The position numbers and the translations under genes are program-made. This document shows, piece after piece, positions 50,529 to 59,362 of a stretch of 64,000 nt of DNA. Source of the stretch: Bin5 sp965200685 (lineage in GTDB: Bacteria; Chloroflexota; Anaerolineae; Caldilineales; Caldilineaceae); NCBI GenBank assembly GCA_965200685.1, contig OZ241379.1, positions 806,001-870,000 of the forward strand, written 5' to 3'. Each line of letters starts with the position of its first letter. Positions within the stretch are counted from its first letter, which is position 1. The notes under the pieces were generated by a model. That model did not search any database. It saw only the letters and a program-made list of their open reading frames with translations, and was not told the origin of the DNA.

Positions 50529-52460
50529 ATGTCGCAGCAGAATCCAAATAGCCAGGACCTTGAACTTCCTGCCGTTGAAAGTGAGCTGTACCAACCGCCG
50601 CTTGCGGCGGTTGCCAAGGCAAATGTGCCCAACTATTTGGCGTTACGTCAAGAAGCACTTGCAGATAGTACGGCCTATTGGGATGCGCGCGCCCGGGAGT
50701 TGATCGATTGGTTTGAACCCTATGAAACGGTGCTGGACGATAGTGAGGCACCCTTCTTCAAGTGGTTCGTCGGTGGCAAGACCAATATCACCTACAATGC
50801 ACTGGACCGACATCTCAAGACCTGGCGCAAGAATAAGCTGGCCTTGATCTGGGAAGGGGAAGATGGCGAGAGACGTACCTATAGCTACTACCAGCTCTGG
50901 CAAGAGGTCAATAAGTTCGCCAATGTCCTCAAAAGTATGGGCGTTGAAAAGGGCGACACCGTCACAATTTACATGGGACGAGTCCCCGAACTGATGATGG
51001 CCATGCTGGCCGTCACCAAAATCGGGGCTGTTCATTCGGTTGTCTACGGTGGCTTCAGCGAGCAAGCCCTGGCCAGCCGCATTGAGGATGCCCAATCTAA
51101 GCTGCTCATCACCTGTGACGGGGCCTGGTTGCGCGGGAAGACTGTCAACCTGAAGGATATCGCGGACGAAGCAGTCAAGCGCAGCCCTGTCGTACAGACG
51201 GTCATCGTCTACCAATGTACAAAGCAGGAGGTGCCGATGGTGCAGGGCCGGGACTACTGGTGGCATGATCTAATGCTCCTGCCGATTGCCAGCCCTGTCT
51301 GTGCGTCCGAGCCAATGGATGCGGAAGATCCGCTGTTTATCCTCTATACATCGGGAACAACCGGCCGCCCCAAAGGCGTACTCCACACCTGCGGAGGGTA
51401 TCAGGTCTACACCGCGACAACGCTCCACTATGTCTTTGATCTGAAGGATGATGATATCTGGTGGTGTGCAGCAGATCCTGGCTGGATCACCGGGCACAGC
51501 TATATTGTTTACGCGCCGCTGCTCCTCGGCGCAACCGGCTTTATGTATGAGGGCGCACCAGACTACCCGTACCCCAATCGCTACTGGAAATTGGTGGAGG
51601 ACTATGGCATCACAGTCCTGTATACAGCCCCCACTGCTATCCGTGGGCTGATGCGTTTCGGTGATGCATGGGCGGACCGGCACGATCTGTCCAGTCTGCG
51701 CCTTTTGGGTAGCGTCGGCGAGCCGATCAACCCAGAGGCCTGGCGTTGGTATCACCGGGTCATCGGCAAGGAAAACTGCCCCATTATGGATACTTGGTGG
51801 CAAACGGAAACCGGCGGCTTTATGATCACGCCCACACCCGTGGTGCCGCTGAAGCCGGGCAGCGCGACATGGCCCTTTAGCGGCATTGACGCCGATGTGG
51901 TGCGGGAAGATGGCACATCCTGCCAGCCGAACGAGGATGGCTATCTGGTGATTAAACAGCCCTGGCCGGGGATGGCCCGTACTGTGTGGGGGGACCCAGA
52001 CCGCTACATCGAGCAGTACTGGTCTGAATTTGCCGAGCAGGGTTGGTACTTCACAGGTGACAGTGCCCGCCGGGATGCGGATGGCTATTTCTGGATCATT
52101 GGCCGCATGGACGATGTGATCAAAGTCTCGGGGTATCGGTTGGGCACGGCCGAGATCGAAAGCGCGCTTGTCAGCCACCCAGATGTGGCCGAGGCAGCCT
52201 GTATCGGTATCCCCCACGAACTACGGGGCAATGTCATCCATGCCTTCTGCATTCTCAACAGCGGTGTCAGCGGCAGCCCTGATCTAGCTGACACCTTGAA
52301 GCTACATGTGCGCCATGAGGTCGGCCCCATCGCCGTGCCTGCGGAGCTAAATTTTGTGGATAGCCTGCCCAAGACCCGCTCCGGCAAAATCATGCGGCGG
52401 CTGCTCAAAGCCCAAGTCCAAGGCCTGCCTATCGGTGATGTCAGTACATTGGCAGATTGA
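50529..52460 (+). CDS. acs: Acetyl-CoA synthetase (AMP-forming)
   Basis: The 643-residue adenylate-forming enzyme activates acetate (or propionate) to the CoA thioester. ATG 50529 follows AAGGAGGG by 5 nt; the frame extends upstream but through a palindrome-like spacer. Motifs in order: GGKTNITYNALDRH, the P-loop YTSGTTGRPKG, WWCAADPGWITGHSY, DTWWQTETGG, YFTGDSARRDADGY, and the C-terminal PKTRSGKIMRRLL with the lysine that is reversibly acetylated in this family. The length is normal. Last gene of the amidohydrolase-ABC-sucCD run. Confidence 0.96.
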   Translation: MSQQNPNSQDLELPAVESELYQPPLAAVAKANVPNYLALRQEALADSTAYWDARARELIDWFEPYETVLDDSEAPFFKWFVGGKTNITYNALDRHLKTWRKNKLALIWEGEDGERRTYSYYQLWQEVNKFANVLKSMGVEKGDTVTIYMGRVPELMMAMLAVTKIGAVHSVVYGGFSEQALASRIEDAQSKLLITCDGAWLRGKTVNLKDIADEAVKRSPVVQTVIVYQCTKQEVPMVQGRDYWWHDLMLLPIASPVCASEPMDAEDPLFILYTSGTTGRPKGVLHTCGGYQVYTATTLHYVFDLKDDDIWWCAADPGWITGHSYIVYAPLLLGATGFMYEGAPDYPYPNRYWKLVEDYGITVLYTAPTAIRGLMRFGDAWADRHDLSSLRLLGSVGEPINPEAWRWYHRVIGKENCPIMDTWWQTETGGFMITPTPVVPLKPGSATWPFSGIDADVVREDGTSCQPNEDGYLVIKQPWPGMARTVWGDPDRYIEQYWSEFAEQGWYFTGDSARRDADGYFWIIGRMDDVIKVSGYRLGTAEIESALVSHPDVAEAACIGIPHELRGNVIHAFCILNSGVSGSPDLADTLKLHVRHEVGPIAVPAELNFVDSLPKTRSGKIMRRLLKAQVQGLPIGDVSTLAD

Positions 52461-52623
52461 CATCAGTGATCAGGACAGTAGGCAAGACAGCCAGAGTAGG
52501 AGCCAGCATTAGAGACCATACATGTTCATGGTGTAGAACGCATGGACCATGATTCGGCAGATGTCCTCTGTGGCCACGGGCTTGAGGACAAGCAATTCAT
52601 GGTCTCCGTACAAGGAGTTGTAC

Positions 52624-53601
52624 ATGACTCTGACAGTACCCGCCTCTGTCATCCAAGCTTCTTTATGGGATGAACCTTCCACTACACCCAAGGACCGATT
52701 TCTGGTTTCTCTCAAAAGCAAAGGGAAGTTGGATTATAAGCGTTACCTCGGCTCCCCTTTGCGCTATGCTGGTGGTAAAAGTTTAGCAGTTGGATATGTG
52801 GTAGAACGACTACCCAACGACCTGCAACGGCTTGTGTCTCCGTTCTTAGGTGGGGGCTCAGTGGAGATTGCCTGTGCTAAGGAGTTAGGCATAGAGGTAA
52901 TCGCCTACGATGTGTTCGATGTTCTCTGCACGTATTGGGACATACAGTTGCGGTATCCGGCCGCATTGCACCGTCGCCTACAGCACTTTATGCCCAATCG
53001 AGAGACGTTTCGTGAAGTCAAAGAACGTCTACGCCGCCATTGGCACAAAGAAGAACGCCTGAACCGCTATGACTTGGCAGCACATTTCTATTTCAATTCG
53101 AATACATCCTATGGGCCGCATTTCTTGGGCTGGCCATCGGACATCTATCTCAATGAGCAGCGGTATGCCAAGATGTTAGACAAGGTGTATTCGTTCCGTT
53201 TGTCCAACATGCAGGTGAAATGTGCCAGTTTTGAGCACTCAATTCCACAACACAAACATGATTTTTTGTACTGTGATCCACCGTATTACCTTGATGATGG
53301 TAAGACATTCGTCGGTATGTATCCACACCGCAACTTCCCGGTCCACCATGTAGGATTTCAACATGAACTGTTGCGTGATCTATTGCTTGCACACAAAGGT
53401 GGATTTATTTTGTCCTACAATGATTGTGCCACGGTCCGCGACTGGTATGCAGGCTGTCGGATGATTGCCCCAAAATGGCAATACACGTTTGGTCAAGGGG
53501 ACACCCGTATTGGGACGAATCGTGCCCGATTAAACGGGGGCTCTCATGTTAAACAATCCCATGAATTGCTGATCTGGAGAAATCCTGAGCATGCTGAATA
53601 A
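52624..53601 (+). CDS. Orphan DNA adenine methyltransferase (Dam/D12 class)
   Basis: The 325-residue N6-adenine methylase starts MTLTVPASVIQASLWDE; AAGGAG lies 7 nt before ATG 52624. Class alpha motif order is seen: motif X LRYAGGKSLAV, motif I SPFLGGGSVEIA, target-recognition segment with FNSNTSYGPHFLGWP, then catalytic DPPY in FLYCDPPYYLDDG. No restriction gene lies beside it, so it is a solitary methylase acting in regulation, repair or phage origin. The site is not predictable, although D12 enzymes often target GATC. Codon use is somewhat less GC-rich than neighbours. Confidence 0.9.
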   Translation: MTLTVPASVIQASLWDEPSTTPKDRFLVSLKSKGKLDYKRYLGSPLRYAGGKSLAVGYVVERLPNDLQRLVSPFLGGGSVEIACAKELGIEVIAYDVFDVLCTYWDIQLRYPAALHRRLQHFMPNRETFREVKERLRRHWHKEERLNRYDLAAHFYFNSNTSYGPHFLGWPSDIYLNEQRYAKMLDKVYSFRLSNMQVKCASFEHSIPQHKHDFLYCDPPYYLDDGKTFVGMYPHRNFPVHHVGFQHELLRDLLLAHKGGFILSYNDCATVRDWYAGCRMIAPKWQYTFGQGDTRIGTNRARLNGGSHVKQSHELLIWRNPEHAE

Positions 53602-53676
53602 AGGGTATCGGGGATCTTCATCGGAACAGGCCCGGCAATATCTTTGGACGCTGGCCAGCGCAGGAACCGTAACTGT

Positions 53677-54429
53677 TTAGAGTAGACTCCGCAATACAAT
53701 CTCCCCGAACGTCGCCTCCTGTTGCGCGCTGATCTCCTGTTGTTTGACCAGTTCAAGGACAGCCAGGAATGTAACCACAACCTCCAGCCGGCTGCGGCTG
53801 TGGGCGAGGAGCGTAGAAAAGCGCAGGGGTCTGCTCAGCCTGCCGTTTCCCCTGGCATGGCCGCTGATTTGTGCCCGTACAAAATCGATCTGTTCTGCTA
53901 CGGTAATCGGGTAGGTATGGACTCGAGGCCGGGGTGGGTCGGTGGGAATGCGGCGCAAGGCTCGTTCTACAGCCGTAGCGAGTTTGTCTACGGTCAGATT
54001 AGAAAGGTCCAGTTTCCGTTCCATTTGGGGCATCGGGGCCACACGCACAAATGCCCTCAGCCCCAGATCTTCCCGCAGACGTAGCTCATTGGCAACTGTT
54101 TTGAACTGACGATATTCCAAGAGCTGTTGGATCAGCGCATCGCTGGGGTCCTCTTCCGTCTCCTCCTGGGGGGGCCGGGGCAAAAGGCCCCGGCTCTTGA
54201 TGTACAACAGACGGGCCGCCACCTCCAGAAAATCGGCCAACGCGCCCGGCTCGATCTCCTGCAGCTCCTCCATGGCACGCAGATACTGGTCGGTGATCGC
54301 CATCAGCGAAATTTCCGTTATGTCCAGTTCCTGGCGTTCGATCAGATGGAGTAGGAGATCGATGGGGCCTTCAAAGAGAGGCAGATGGACCGCATAACCC
54401 GCACCGAGGGGATTGGAGGTAAATTCCAT
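53677..54429 (-). CDS. scpA: Segregation and condensation protein A (kleisin)
   Basis: The 250-residue kleisin subunit of the SMC-ScpAB complex, which compacts and segregates chromosomes. The N-terminal SMC-binding helix region is canonical: YAVHLPLFEGPIDLLLHLIE then ISLMAITDQYL and FLEVAARLLYIKSRGLLP. The middle is an acidic linker (EETEEDPSD), and the C-terminal winged helix (VVTFLAVLELVKQQEISAQQ) binds the SMC head. scpB, often adjacent, is not here. Confidence 0.95.
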   Translation of the reverse strand: MEFTSNPLGAGYAVHLPLFEGPIDLLLHLIERQELDITEISLMAITDQYLRAMEELQEIEPGALADFLEVAARLLYIKSRGLLPRPPQEETEEDPSDALIQQLLEYRQFKTVANELRLREDLGLRAFVRVAPMPQMERKLDLSNLTVDKLATAVERALRRIPTDPPRPRVHTYPITVAEQIDFVRAQISGHARGNGRLSRPLRFSTLLAHSRSRLEVVVTFLAVLELVKQQEISAQQEATFGEIVLRSLL

Positions 54430-54451
54430 ACGTTCACTTCAGTGACAGGTG

Positions 54452-57400
54452 TTATTCAAGTTCAAGTAACGAATGGAAGCGGCGGCCCTCTGCGCTGAGC
54501 TGTTGAAGTTTCTGGATGGCTGACGTATCCATATCGTCTAGGCGGTCTATGGCCGCACCCGCATCAACCAAATGCTTCTCATCGCTGGCAGAGAAGACAC
54601 TACCCGCCCCCACGAGGGTCACATAGCGGGCCTGGATCGCGTCCTCTACACGGGTGCCCGCGCTGGGCTTGAACTTCTCGAAATAGTCGCCAGCCTCTGA
54701 CAGGGCAGTTGCCAACAGATCTTTGGACGGGAACAGGAGGTAGTGGTAAAGCGACATCTCGCCCTGGCCGCTTTGCACACGCACGATCTCCTCTATGAGG
54801 AGATTGCGCCAGCACTTGCCGCTCAACCATTCGGTGCCAGGGCAGACAGTATGATTGTCCGGGAACTCCTGGTGGCCCAGTACATTGGAGATAGGAATGT
54901 GCAGATCCTGCAACAGCCAAGCGGTCAGACGGGCACCGGCGTAAATCTGCTGTGGAGTCGGCGTAAAGCCATTCATAAAGCTGCCGGCAAAGGCTACAGC
55001 AAGCGTATATGGGTTGTGGCCGGCCACGTGGTAGACCTCTTTTTCCAGGGGCTGGGTCTGTAGAATGTCCCCCTCCGCGCGGATGAAAAAGTGATAGCCG
55101 ATGCTCGGCCAGGCTTCCTTGCCCCGGCCCAAGTCTTCGTTCACATGCACATTGGCAATCCGTTCCGGCCCAACATGGGATGGTAGGGCTGTATGATGGA
55201 CAGCCACATGGGTGATGGCGTCCAGTTGGCGGAGACGATAGCGTAGGGTTGGATGTTGGGGCAGGGTCTCGCTGATGTCCCGAAAGCTGGGACGTACCAC
55301 CTGTTGCCAGCGGTTTGGGTCCGCTCTCATCTTCAAGATTTCCTGCCGAAGCCGCTCATTCTCCTGCCGCAGTGCGTTCGTCTGGCGAGTCACGCTGTCG
55401 CTGTGTTCTGTGTGGGGCTGCTCCTGCTGCGTGATGCGATTCTCGGGTAGCGGATCAGGCGGCGGTGGGGGCGGCGGGGTACCGGCCGCGGCCGCGACCG
55501 CATTGAGCAGAATGTCCTTCCAGCGCTGGCCCTGCAGCCATTGATCCCCAGGGGAGGTATGGTTGATGAATTCGTTCACCCCGCGGATGCTGGCGAGGGT
55601 CAATTGGGGGAACTCTTCCAGCAGCCAGGCGATCAGCCGACTGCCGGCCTCAATCTGTGCCTGGGTCGGGATGTTGTCGTTGAATTCGCCGGCAAAGCCG
55701 ATATTGATCGCCCTTGCAATGTATGGGATCTTGCCATCTACCACCTGCATCAAGGGTTGGGTCTGGTACAGTGCGCCATTGGTGGCGATGAAGAACTGAT
55801 ACAAGATGCCGGGCAGTCGGCGGTGGAATGCCTCGGCGATCATCTGTAGGGGGGTGACCGGCGGAGCGGCCGTGTGGTTCACGACGATAAACTCCACATC
55901 CTCCGGCTGTCGCCCAAAGAAACGCTGGGGGTCACGGGGGAGACGGGTGGTCACATCTTCAATAGGTGGCTTCGGGACCCGAGGGGGTCTGTCTGCAGAG
56001 GCTGTCTCCTCGCTCCCTACACTCTCTGTCGGTACAGACCGTTCAGTGGAGGGCGGTGAACCGGTGAGAAATTCGACAATCTGTTCGTGTAATATCTTCT
56101 TCCAAGCTGGGCCGGCGTTGAACGTCTCCCCGGGGCTGGAGGTGTCCAGCAGTTCGTTCATGCCTACCACATTCTGGGCCGTCAGGCGGAAACGTGGCAG
56201 AATCCAAGCACACAGTTGGGCCGTTGCTGTCAACTGTCTCGCAGGCGGCTCTTCCCCATCAAAATTGCCCTCCAGACAGATATTGACACCTGTCAGGCTC
56301 CACTCCATCTCCGCATTCACCACCTCATCCAGGGCGGACACCTGCAGCACTTCGCCGGATTCCAGCACAAAGAAATGGTAGGCGATGCCCGGGTAGCCCT
56401 GTTCCACGTGGGTCTGGGCAATCGCCTGCACGGGCACCCCTGGTGGGGCTGCGGTGTGGCAGATCACAAGCTGGCGAACTTGTTGGGGCGTGCGCCGGGC
56501 CAAAGGTGTGTCGCCCTGGGGCAAAGATGCAGTGACATCCACAATCCTGGGCCCTTGTGGCCGGGATGCCCCCGGCCCGGCCGTCAATTCGGGTGTCGTC
56601 TCCACGGCTGACTCTGTCCCTGGCCAGTACTGTTCTGCCGGCACATCTTTCGGCGGCGCAGTCTGCTCTGCCTGGTCCTGGGGCGGATGGCGAGGTTCGT
56701 TCACACTCAGCCAGCGGGTGAGGACATCCGATTGCATCTCCTGAAACCAAGACTCACCCGCGCGGACCAGATCCAAGACAAGCGTATAGTTGCCCGGGGT
56801 ATCTGGGATCACCACCTGTGCCTCAACGGTCACAATTCCCCCCGCTGCCACTTCATGGGGCAGGGGGGTCAGCAATGGGCGACCTTCAGGATGTGGCAAT
56901 TCCTGGCGGCTCTGGAAAAAGTGATAGCTCAACGCGACTGCCTGGGGCCCAGACACGGGCCAAGAGGCACTCCCTGTATTGCGGATTGTGACGGGGAATG
57001 TGACTCGCTGGCCAGTGACCAGTGGGCGGGGCGGTTTGCCCTTCAGCCACTGCACCCGATAGGCTCCCTGTGGGGGCTGGGCGTTTTGGCGCGCAGGGGC
57101 CGGCCGTTGGCCCGATGTGGCTGAAGTGTGCCCAGTGGGCCTAGGATTTTCGGAATTTGCGAACGATGGACGGGGCCGCCATCCCCCGGCCTGTTCAGCG
57201 GTCGTCTTGCGCCAGCGGTAGTCATGCCGTAGCGCGCTGCGGAAATCATCAATAACTTTATCTTTGCCGTTGATGTGCCAGCGGTCGAACGGAGGCCAGC
57301 GGTATAATACCAGTGCCTGAATCTTCTGATCATTCTGACGGTTCCAGCGGTCGATTTCCGCGTAGGCCGCCTGGATCCATCCCCGGTTATCGTTTTCCCA

Positions 57401-58255
57401 GGGGCCGCCCTGGTCCGTCTCCGTAATGTAGACGGACAGATGGCGCATATTGGCCGGGATAGCGTACATAAAGTCCCGATAAGCCTGGAAGTGGTGATGA
57501 TGTTGGGGAAAGTTTTGCAGTTTGCTACTGTCCAGAATCAGAGTCGGTTCTGGCCCATGGGTATATGTATGCAGGGTAACGCCATCACAGCCGTTGGGCC
57601 CGAGTTGCAGCAAAATATCTTGGAAATACCGCACCCAATCGCCGCTGGGGTTGCCAGGGTAGGTGGTCTGGTTGTTCCAGGGGGCCACGGCCCCGACCAG
57701 TACCTGATCTCGTTGGTGGCGTGCGATGCGGTGGATGGCAGCCCGGCACATGCGAAAACAGCTTGCGTAGGCCTCGGGCGTAATCAACTCCCCGGCGTCC
57801 GCGCTGCCCTGCATGCCATCTCGCTGGGACGTGGGTTGCAGCGCGCTGAACCGTTGCGGATGGCCGCGCTGGGTAGGGTCCGCAGCCGCATCGCGGCCGA
57901 GAGAAGCCGCGTTGTGTATCGCTGGTGCATTGGCACGCTCTAACGCGTAGTTCATCTCATTGCCGATCACCCAGTGGGTGCAGCCTTGGCTGGCGGCGAC
58001 AAAATTGGCACAGCGGCGGGCGAAATTGCCGAAATCCCGGCTACGTGGAAGCGTGCCATGTGGATAAAAACCATTGTTCAGCCGTACAATAACACCCAGA
58101 CCTTGACGGCTGAAAGAGGTATAGTCTTTGCCACTCCGGTCGCTGGGATCATGGCCGATGGCTTCACTAAAGACAACCCAACCAGGTCGGCCGGCTGCGA
58201 GCATAAGCTCTTCGCCACCAAAATCATGGATTCCGAAGATGTAGTCGCTGCTCAT
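54452..58255 (-). CDS. Multidomain protein: glycosidase-like N-terminus, Ig-like domain and three PGRP/amidase_2 domains
   Basis: The 1267-residue protein has residues 1-350 resembling a TIM-barrel glycoside hydrolase (WVIGNEMNYALE near 98; HLSVYITETDQGG). An Ig-like domain follows (about 395-520, KGKPPRPLVTGQRVTFPVTI). Three N-acetylmuramoyl-L-alanine amidase/PGRP domains start near 572, 763 and 988, the last after a Pro run and short coiled coil. Only the third keeps all zinc ligands (VHHTALP, GHQEF, VCPG). The first two have Met or Val for the second His and Ser for the Cys, so they probably bind peptidoglycan without cutting. No signal peptide is visible. Likely wall-active or lytic. Confidence 0.85.
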   Translation of the reverse strand: MSSDYIFGIHDFGGEELMLAAGRPGWVVFSEAIGHDPSDRSGKDYTSFSRQGLGVIVRLNNGFYPHGTLPRSRDFGNFARRCANFVAASQGCTHWVIGNEMNYALERANAPAIHNAASLGRDAAADPTQRGHPQRFSALQPTSQRDGMQGSADAGELITPEAYASCFRMCRAAIHRIARHQRDQVLVGAVAPWNNQTTYPGNPSGDWVRYFQDILLQLGPNGCDGVTLHTYTHGPEPTLILDSSKLQNFPQHHHHFQAYRDFMYAIPANMRHLSVYITETDQGGPWENDNRGWIQAAYAEIDRWNRQNDQKIQALVLYRWPPFDRWHINGKDKVIDDFRSALRHDYRWRKTTAEQAGGWRPRPSFANSENPRPTGHTSATSGQRPAPARQNAQPPQGAYRVQWLKGKPPRPLVTGQRVTFPVTIRNTGSASWPVSGPQAVALSYHFFQSRQELPHPEGRPLLTPLPHEVAAGGIVTVEAQVVIPDTPGNYTLVLDLVRAGESWFQEMQSDVLTRWLSVNEPRHPPQDQAEQTAPPKDVPAEQYWPGTESAVETTPELTAGPGASRPQGPRIVDVTASLPQGDTPLARRTPQQVRQLVICHTAAPPGVPVQAIAQTHVEQGYPGIAYHFFVLESGEVLQVSALDEVVNAEMEWSLTGVNICLEGNFDGEEPPARQLTATAQLCAWILPRFRLTAQNVVGMNELLDTSSPGETFNAGPAWKKILHEQIVEFLTGSPPSTERSVPTESVGSEETASADRPPRVPKPPIEDVTTRLPRDPQRFFGRQPEDVEFIVVNHTAAPPVTPLQMIAEAFHRRLPGILYQFFIATNGALYQTQPLMQVVDGKIPYIARAINIGFAGEFNDNIPTQAQIEAGSRLIAWLLEEFPQLTLASIRGVNEFINHTSPGDQWLQGQRWKDILLNAVAAAAGTPPPPPPPDPLPENRITQQEQPHTEHSDSVTRQTNALRQENERLRQEILKMRADPNRWQQVVRPSFRDISETLPQHPTLRYRLRQLDAITHVAVHHTALPSHVGPERIANVHVNEDLGRGKEAWPSIGYHFFIRAEGDILQTQPLEKEVYHVAGHNPYTLAVAFAGSFMNGFTPTPQQIYAGARLTAWLLQDLHIPISNVLGHQEFPDNHTVCPGTEWLSGKCWRNLLIEEIVRVQSGQGEMSLYHYLLFPSKDLLATALSEAGDYFEKFKPSAGTRVEDAIQARYVTLVGAGSVFSASDEKHLVDAGAAIDRLDDMDTSAIQKLQQLSAEGRRFHSLLELE

Positions 58256-58266
58256 AACTGCAGTGG

Positions 58267-59172
58267 TCAGTGGCTTGTGGAAGTATCGTTGAACCCAGCC
58301 TCTGCCAAGATGGCAGAGACCTTTTCAATAATTTCTTTGTGGATATGGCCATTGCTGGCGACGAGGCCATTGTAGGCCTGGACATCCCGTTTGTTGTACT
58401 GCAGGCGATTGCCCCAACAGTCGGTCATGATTCCGCCAGCAGCCCGCAACAGTGCCTCCGGCGCGCACAGATCCCACTCCTTACAGCCGAGGCCGGGATG
58501 GATATACAGATCTGCTAGGCAGCGGATGATGTGGCCGACTTTGAGGCCCACGCTGCCGGTAATGCTTTCGCTGGTGATCTGCAGGCTACGCCGGATGCGG
58601 TCCATGACCGGGTTGCGGTGGCTGCGGCTGCTGACGAGGACCATCTGCTCGGTTCTATCGCTGACAGATAAGGGAATGCCAGGCCCGGAAGTGGCGTGGC
58701 CCTTTATCTGTTTTCCGTTCTTTTGCTGGAGGAACGCGCCCTGGCCGACGATGCCAGTATACAGCAAGTCACTGGTAGGTTGATAGACCACACCCAGAAC
58801 CGCTTGTCCTCGTAGGGCCAAGCCGATCATGATTGAGAATTCGCCATTGCGCGCGATGAACTCTTTTGTGCCGTCCAAGGGATCGACAATCCAGACCCGT
58901 TCCCGGCGTAAGCGGGTCAGATCGTCCTGTGACTCCTCTGCCAAAATGCCATCGGTCGGAAAGGCCGCATGAATGCGGGAAACGATGTGCTGGTTGGCCG
59001 CACGGTCTGCTTCCGTGACCGGCTCCTTTGACAGTTTGTATTCGACCTGGGCCGAGCCGTTGTAAAACGTTTGTACAATTGTGCCGGCCTCCTGCACCAA
59101 CTGCACAGCCAGGGCCAACTCGCGCTTCAGGGATGCAGTTTCTTGCTCAGATACACGGGGCTGTCCAGACAT
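58267..59172 (-). CDS. cysQ: 3'(2'),5'-bisphosphate nucleotidase/inositol monophosphatase family
   Basis: The 301-residue Mg-dependent, lithium-sensitive-type phosphatase starts MSGQPRVSEQETASLKREL. Motifs are EPVTEADRAAN, the metal ligand GILAEES, the DPLDGTKEFIARNGEF signature and KEWDLCAPEALLRAAGG. The TKEF in place of TXNF favours CysQ-type hydrolysis of 3'-phosphoadenosine 5'-phosphate to AMP over inositol phosphate. It is 11 nt upstream of the PGRP gene. A palindrome and a 170-nt gap separate it from the ATPase gene upstream. Confidence 0.9.
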   Translation of the reverse strand: MSGQPRVSEQETASLKRELALAVQLVQEAGTIVQTFYNGSAQVEYKLSKEPVTEADRAANQHIVSRIHAAFPTDGILAEESQDDLTRLRRERVWIVDPLDGTKEFIARNGEFSIMIGLALRGQAVLGVVYQPTSDLLYTGIVGQGAFLQQKNGKQIKGHATSGPGIPLSVSDRTEQMVLVSSRSHRNPVMDRIRRSLQITSESITGSVGLKVGHIIRCLADLYIHPGLGCKEWDLCAPEALLRAAGGIMTDCWGNRLQYNKRDVQAYNGLVASNGHIHKEIIEKVSAILAEAGFNDTSTSH

Positions 59173-59324
59173 CTATAGCCTGCAGTTGGTTGTCTACCAG
59201 TGATTTGGCATGAATGGGCGTCATTTCCACTTGCAATGTCAAAATTTCTCGTGTCAAAACAGTGGATGTACATTCACATTGTAAAGCAAGGGTCCGGAAA
59301 CCGCAAACCTTATGAATCGTGAAG

Positions 59325-59362
59325 AGTGGTTCGTGGCGAACAGTTACTCGCTACGAATCACT
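59325..59362. repeat. Dispersed intergenic palindrome overlapping a stop codon
   Basis: Arms AGTGGTTCGTGGCGA (59325-59339) and TCGCTACGAATCACT (59348-59362) pair over 15 bp with two G-U and an 8-nt loop. The element encodes the last residues (VIRSE) and stop of the ATPase gene that ends at 59344, showing that it inserted at, or was recruited as, the 3' end of that gene. Confidence 0.75.
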
